Assembly: GCA_025765615.1 (NCBI GenBank)
Contig: JAIVFJ010000722.1
Span: forward strand, 1-12,906
Source: Zopfochytrium polystomum
Lineage: Eukaryota; Chytridiomycota; Chytridiomycetes; Chytridiales; Chytridiaceae
Length of the DNA: 12,906 bases
Reading direction: 5' to 3'
The notes under the pieces are model-generated. The model saw only the letters and a program-made list of their open reading frames with translations. It was not told where the DNA came from and did not search any database. Below, in pieces: positions 7,837 to 12,906 of this stretch (positions within the stretch are counted from its first letter, which is position 1; every line of letters begins with the position of its first letter). A program made the position numbers and the translations under genes.

Positions 7837-10541
7837 ATGCAACAGCCGCTTCACAGACCGCGGCCCCACCCTCACCCTCACCCGCACCAAACTATGCCTA
7901 TTCATTCAGAAAACGCTCCGTGCAGCAGCTCCGACGCTGCGAGCGCCGCCCAAGGCAGCGACGACGCGCGCTATCGGAGTGGCTTCCCTCGCCGCCATCG
8001 CGGCTGGTCTTCCGCTTGTACTGCTGCTGCTGCTTTCGCTCTCGACGGCCACCTTCACCGGCGCCGCGACCGCGATCAAGAACAACGTCGTGACGAGGAA
8101 CGCCGACAACGCCCGGACAAACTATTACGGAGACAGCGGGCTGCGCAAGCAGGACTTTGACGCCGGCGACTTTGGCTTGGCATTCGTAGCCAAGCTTGAC
8201 GGGTGAGCCGGCTTTCAGCCCCCTCGACTTTTACTTCCCGCTCACATCAAAAACAACCCCACTCTATACTTTCATCAGGGACGCCATAAACAACAACGTC
8301 ACAGCCCAGCCCCTCGTCTACACCCCCAAATCCTACGGCAAGCCGATCGTCCTCGTCGCCACCGAATACAACACCATCTACATCCTCGACGCCGCCTCCG
8401 GTACGATCCTCGCCTCGCAGAACTATGGCCCCGTCGGTCCGACAAACGTGTGGGGCTTCCCCTCGGTGGTCGCGGGCATCCTCGCGACGCCCGTGATTGA
8501 CGCCGACACGGACACGGTGTACTTTGTGTCGTGCCGCGCGACGGGGGAGAACCAGGTCAAGTACTACTTTTACGCGGCGGACGTCATGACGCTGCAGTCA
8601 AGTCGGGGTTCCCCGTGGCGTTTGCGGGCGTGCCGGCCGCGAACGACGCAGGCGTGGTCTTTGACGACTACTACGAGAAGAGCAGGGCCGCGCTGCTGAT
8701 GACTGGTGGGATGGTCGTCGTGTGCTTTGCCGGATAGTTGAGTGTCCTAGACCACCTTCATTTCAAATTGGGATCCTTTCTCACAGGCAGACGTCCCCCT
8801 ACTACCTTCATCCAGCGACATCCCGCCGTACCAAGGCTGGATCCACGTGATCGACCCCACCACCGGCGCGTTCAAGACGGCCTTCTCGACGGTCTCTAGC
8901 AAGGACATGGGCCAGGGCGGCGGCGGCGGCATCTGGATGGCCGGGTACGGCCCGTCGACGCTCGACGACGGGCGGATCCTCGTCGCCACGGGCAACGGCA
9001 TCTTCAACGCGTCCGCGCCGCCCGGCGACGCCATCGTCGTCGGCACCGTCCTCACCCACCCACCGCCGCCCGCAGCAGCAACGCCACGGCCGAGCTGCCG
9101 CGGACGTACTTTGAGGCGGTCGTGACGGTGCAGATGGACGCGGAGACCGGCGCGCTGGCGCCGATCGACTGGTACACGCCGTATAACGGAACGCAGATGG
9201 ATTATAACGATACCGATACGGCTGCGGACGCGGTGGTCGTACTGCCAGAGGTGTTTGGGAGCACGGCGACGCCGAGGCTGGTGCTGGCCGGCGCGAAGCA
9301 GGGACCGATTAAGTTTTTGGATTTGAACAGCCTGGGCGGATACCAGCAGGGGCCGAACGGAACAGACAACATCGTCGCCGAGGTAAACTACATTGTTATG
9401 ACGGTCGCCATTTGATTTGGAGTACTAAATCTGTCCCTAATATCCAAGATTAATCCGTACCCATACAGCCCCACCGGCCTCGGAGTGGGGCTCCGCGGGT
9501 GTATACCCGCTGGAAGGAGGCTACCTCTACTTTGCGCTTGCCCAGGGCAACATCCAGGCCTGGCGACGGTCAGCGAACACAACAGACGGCCGCGTAGCGT
9601 TCGAGTTTGCGGGAGCGACGGCTGAAAACTTTCGCGGCGGGGTGAGCACGCCGATCGTGGCGGGGACGGGCCGGGCGGGCGAGGCGGTCATCGTGACTCT
9701 CGACGCAGAGCCGTTGCCGGAGAGCGATATGTGGGAATTCGTGGACATGGAGCGGATCACGTTGTGAGTTTTTGTCGATCCACTGGAGGTTCTCCGTTTA
9801 AGTGCGCTGATCCTTTTCTCTCTTCACCCCATAGCTGGGACAGCATCCCGACCGCGACCGGCGAGCTGCGATCGCTCTTCCGCTTCAACGTGACCTCCCG
9901 CCACTTTGGCTCGCCCGGGGTCGGCGGCGGCATGGTCTACGTGGCCTCCCTGACGGCCACGTCTACGCCTTTGGCCCGTCGCGCGCGTTCTACGCGCCCA
10001 AGGGCTCGTCCTACGCCGGCTGTTTCCCCGATGACGGCAGCGACTCGACGACCGGGCTGTTCGCGACGCGCGTGCCGCGCCGTCGGGGACCGCCGCAGGA
10101 CACAGCGTCGACACTTGCGTGGCGGCGGCGGCGAAGGGGCTCGCGTGGGCGGGGTTGCGGGCTGGTGGAGAGTGCTACGTTGGCGGCGCGTGGGGTAACA
10201 AGACGGTGCTTGCGGCGCGCGGCGATCGGTGCGCGGCGCCGTGCGCGGGGAACGCGACGCAGATATGTGGCGGTGCTGGGAGCGTCAGCGTGTACGCCGT
10301 GGCTTCTGTCGGCGCGTCGCCGTCGCCATCATCGACGGGTGGTGCGGGGCTGAGCACGACCGCGGTGGCTGGGATCGCCGTTGGAGCGGTTGCGGTCGTT
10401 TGCGTTGTGGTGGGGGTGTTGGCCGTTGTAGTGTTACGAAGGAGGAGAGGTGGCGGCGTCGACAGGAGAGGCAGCGGCGTCGACAGCGACGGAGCGAAGA
10501 AGGAAGGAGCGTCAGGGCCGTCGTTCATGTTGACCGAGTAG
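7837..10541 (+). CDS. Membrane-anchored PQQ-like beta-propeller protein with WSC domain
   Basis: A surface protein of about 800 residues. The start is the ATG at 7837 or 7894. A hydrophobic anchor (AAIAAGLPLVLLLLLSLSTA) follows a slip near 7965. Exons: 7837-8202, 8279 to about 8734, 8787-9382, 9449 or 9469 to 9763, and 9835-10541. Introns 8203-8278 and 9764-9834 match in phase. The propeller repeats show as IYILDAASGTILASQNYG, ATPVIDADTDTVYFVS, GWIHVIDPTTGAFKTAF, QGPIKFLDLNSLGG and GGYLYFALAQGNIQAW, as in quinoprotein alcohol dehydrogenase-like or polyvinyl-alcohol dehydrogenase-like proteins. Whether it binds PQQ is not shown. A WSC domain (10012-10292; YAGCFPDDG to ATQICGG) lies before a TM helix (about 10362-10436) and a basic tail ending SFMLTE. 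WSC domains bind carbohydrate or act as wall sensors. Slips occur near 7965, 8598, 9070, 9470, 9952 and 10090. The donor of intron 2 is not canonical. Confidence 0.8.
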
Positions 10542-10568
10542 CCAGACTATTGGATTCGGTGCGCTTTT

Positions 10569-10574
10569 TTTATT
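10569..10574 (-). terminator. Poly(A) signal (AATAAA, minus strand) of the subtilase gene
   Basis: TTTATT on the plus strand reads AATAAA on the minus strand, about 80 nt past the subtilase stop at 10653-10655. It lies in the 111-bp gap between the two convergent stops, so the minus-strand transcript should end close to or inside the end of gene 5. Confidence 0.6.
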
Positions 10575-10652
10575 TCTCCTGTGTGTTAGGGACGCCCTTT
10601 TTGGTCCCCATTTGTCCCCGAGCGTAGTGCTGCTTATAAAACCCGCTCTTCT

Positions 10653-12906
10653 CTATCTAATAAACCAAATGAACGTCGGCGTCTCCACAATATGAAAATC
10701 CGCGTCATCCTGCGCGAACCGCGGCCGAAAGTGCCTCAGCCCCTTCAGCCTCAACTTGTACTCGCCAGCCGGCAGCTTCACATACGTGTCCGCGCTCTCG
10801 GACGCGTATACCTCCCCGCCCCAGTAGTAAAACAGCGGCGCCCCGACGGACTGCCCGGCGAACGGCGCGTTCCGCGCCGAAAAGTCGTTGTACATGAACA
10901 GCAGATCGCCGCCGTCTTCCCCGCGGACGTTCAGTACCCCTTGGTCGCGGTTCCCAGCGTCCATCAGCCCGAGCGCCACGAGCGACGCACGGGTCGCCGC
11001 GTCCGAGCCCGTGTACACGACGACTGCGATCCCGTTGCGCGTCGTCCGGCGAAGCTGTTCCAAAGCGCGATGTTGTGCGCTGTGAGGTTGACGGTTGCAC
11101 CGGCGGTGATCGCGGTGAAGGTTGTGGCGTTGCCCTGGGTGGAAGCCGGGAGGTAGAAGCCGGCGGGTCGGACCATGGAGGGCGAACTGACGGCGAGATA
11201 TGTGCGGCGGTCCAGTTGCCGACAACGCCGGCGTACGGGACGCGGCGACGGGTCGCATTGCCGTACCGAGAGACGACGAGGTGGCCCGAGTACAGAGGGT
11301 GCAGCGACGGACTGGCTGTCGGCGGGGGGGAAAAGTGGACGGTGACGTTGACGGAGGAGTTGGGCGGGACCGCGGGCGTGTTCAGCGTTGCCTGCCGGTT
11401 GCTGCCGAAACCAACTATTGCGTGGTTGGAAGTAAAAGTGGTGGTGTTTCGCGGCTGAACAATGTCCTCGACCCCGTTGAATGGGTTTGCGGTGGCGGCG
11501 CCCACCTGGGTTAGAGTGAAGCTAACGGGCGTGGTCTTTGTTTGTGATCGTCAGGGTGTAGCTGTCCTTAATATGGACCGAGTCGTTGAGGGCGAGGAAC
11601 GAAGGGGAGACAACCGTTGTCGTGGTCGCGGCATCGTAAATATTGAGGAAACCTGCACCTTGCAGAGCGACAGAGTCGATCAAGGAGCTCTGGTACCTTT
11701 TTGCCGGGACAGCGGTATTCTGGAAAGCAGTCTTGACTCGGCGAAGGAAAGGTTCTTCCCACGGTGCTGGAGGAGCAGAGCTGCCATGCCGGATGCATAT
11801 GGTCGCCATCGACGTGCCAGAATAATAAGCGTATGGTGTCTCCTCTCCTCTGAATGCGGCAACGTGGGGCGAGATGGTCGAGTACACAAGTCGTCCGAAG
11901 ACCCCAAAGTCCGGCTTAAAGTGGAGCTCCGCGTCCAAACCGCCACCAGAGAAGTTCGACACCGTGCCGGCAGAGGCCTCAGGGAACAAAGTGGCCACCT
12001 TGCTTATGATGACACTGGACGCGTCAGCGAGGATGGCAGCACCCGCCTCCTGTGTCGTGGAAGCTGTGGGGATCGCGGAGCTGCCGTTCACGCCGTTGAG
12101 GAAATCGTCGTTGGAGTAGATAATGCAAGAGGTGGCCCCAGCTTGTTGCGCCGTCGTGCATCGGGTAGTGGAGTCGCACGCTGAACCGTAACGAATAAGC
12201 ACGCTTTTGCCGGCAGCGCCAGCGCCAACCGACGCGCAGCCGTCGTCTTGAACGTCGTCCGATACGGCGTTGGGAGTGTTGATGAAAATGTCTAGTTGTT
12301 GGGGCGAGCCAAACGAGCTGTTGAGGACGCCGGCGCTCCAAGGGAAAGCCTTGCCGCTGACAGTGAGAGGATAGCGCACGGTGTCGGCAATGTCGAAAGA
12401 CGCTACACTGAAGCCGCCCAGAGCTCCAGCAGGGTTAGCTGCCACATAGAGCCCGACAGCTCCATTGTTGCCCGCAGCAGCGAAAACCTTTACGCCGTTC
12501 TCACCCGCCCTCGTGACAGCAGCAGCGTCTGCAGCTTCGGGAAAGTTCGGGCCGTTGTCGATCCTAAACCGCCCAAATTTCAGGTCATCTTGAGTTGCCG
12601 CAACTTTGAAGACGGTGGCAGGGGACCTACTTACGATAGGTTGATAATATCCGCACCGTCCTCGATGGCGCGAAATATGGCCGACACGATCACATCGTTC
12701 GTTGTTAACCCTGTGCATCCAAAAACTCGGTACATGTGAATGGTAGCGTCGGGGGCAACACCCGTCCAGGGATAAATCGGCTTAAATACGGGAGCAGTGA
12801 TGTTCGAGCGTCTCCGGCGACAATTCCCGCGACGTGCGTGCCGTGTGATATATCGCTGCAGTTGTCGAAGGGATCCGCGTCCGGGTTGAGGTTGTTGGCA
12901 CCGTTT
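10653..12906 (-). CDS. Subtilisin-like serine protease (S8) with PA and Fn3-like domains, 5' partial
   Basis: A secreted endopeptidase of the fungal Vpr-like (minor extracellular protease) type; its N-terminus, propeptide and catalytic Asp lie outside the window. The catalytic His is in SHGTHVAGIVAG (His codon 12843-12845). GVAPDATIHMYRVFG and EDGADIINLS follow. A phase-2 intron spans 12564-12634 (GTAAGT to TTTAG). Next come VFAAAGNNG with the oxyanion Asn (about 12473-12478) and a PA-domain insertion (about residues FGSPQQLDIF to ATLFPEASAG). The catalytic Ser is in YYSGTSMAT (Ser codon 11810-11812). After it come ASGMAALLLQHRG in a shifted frame, a Fn3-like segment (AVPPNSSVNVTVHFSP), and a tail typical of the family (LPAGEYKLRLKGLRHFRP ... 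DFHIVETP). TAG is at 10655-10653. Slips fall near 12800, 11800, 11745, 11525, 11190 and 11050. The motifs present look active. It may degrade external protein for nutrition. Confidence 0.88.
10659..10664 (+). terminator. Poly(A) signal AATAAA of the PQQ/WSC gene, inside the convergent CDS
   Basis: AATAAA occurs 118 nt after the TAG at 10539-10541. It falls antisense to the last Phe-Ile codons of the subtilase, only a few bases before that gene's stop. No better plus-strand signal lies in the 111-bp gap. Confidence 0.6.

Noticed and set aside
11462..12184. 240-codon plus-strand frame opposite the subtilase
   Set aside because: It lies antisense to the PA and catalytic Ser regions, and its residues show no motif.
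342..12906. Programmed frameshifting or a variant code explaining the frame breaks
   Set aside because: The break sites share no common slippery motif, go in both directions, and are too many. Normal stops end the genes, and in-frame TAG and TGA occur only at a few breaks.

Overview
This window looks like nuclear DNA of a fungus, probably an early-diverging, chytrid-like one; that lineage is an inference. The evidence is short GT-AG introns of about 50-230 nt, AATAAA poly(A) signals, a WSC domain, a nucleolin/Gar2-type protein, and a subtilase of the fungal secreted type with an inserted PA domain. Coding DNA is GC-rich and full of simple repeats. A less GC-rich stretch runs from about 3.9 to 5.95 kb.

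Layout. (1) 342-1920 (+): a nucleolin/Gar2/Nsr1-like protein with an acidic N-terminus, two RRMs and a C-terminal RGG tail. (2) 2195-3290 (+): a second RRM protein with a lysine-rich head and three RRMs. (3) 3535-3816: three long homopolymer runs (T27, T27, A33); the last two flank a perfect 9-bp hairpin just upstream of gene 3. (4) 3879-5509 (+): a multi-exon gene with about seven hydrophobic segments, a candidate 7-TM protein of no family I can name. (5) About 5706-5916: a decayed copy of an RRM gene. (6) 6092-7375 (-): an Ala/Gly/Pro-rich protein I do not recognise. (7) 7376-7836: a divergent intergenic region with a pyrimidine tract, a TATA-like element and a CT/CA microsatellite. (8) 7837-10541 (+): a membrane-anchored PQQ-like beta-propeller protein with a C-terminal WSC domain and TM helix. 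(9) 10653 to beyond 12906 (-): a subtilisin-like serine protease (S8) with PA and Fn3-like domains; its 5' end lies outside the window. Genes 8 and 9 converge, and the poly(A) signal of gene 8 lies inside the coding end of gene 9.

Nearly every gene is broken by single-base frame changes, about one per 150-450 coding bases. Protein similarity continues straight across each break in another frame. Deletions outnumber insertions, and the breaks hit conserved domains and linkers alike. This fits an unpolished long-read assembly better than pseudogenes or programmed frameshifting. All CDS entries are therefore given as gene spans with the likely slips noted, and no single open frame covers any of these genes.

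Functionally, genes 1 and 2 and the relic form a local cluster of RRM paralogues (ribosome biogenesis or RNA binding). Genes 8 and 9 are both surface or secreted proteins. I see no operon-like logic, CRISPR array, rRNA, tRNA or convincing transposon. The best candidates for something undescribed are the 7-TM gene, the unrecognised minus-strand gene and the T27/A33 foldback.
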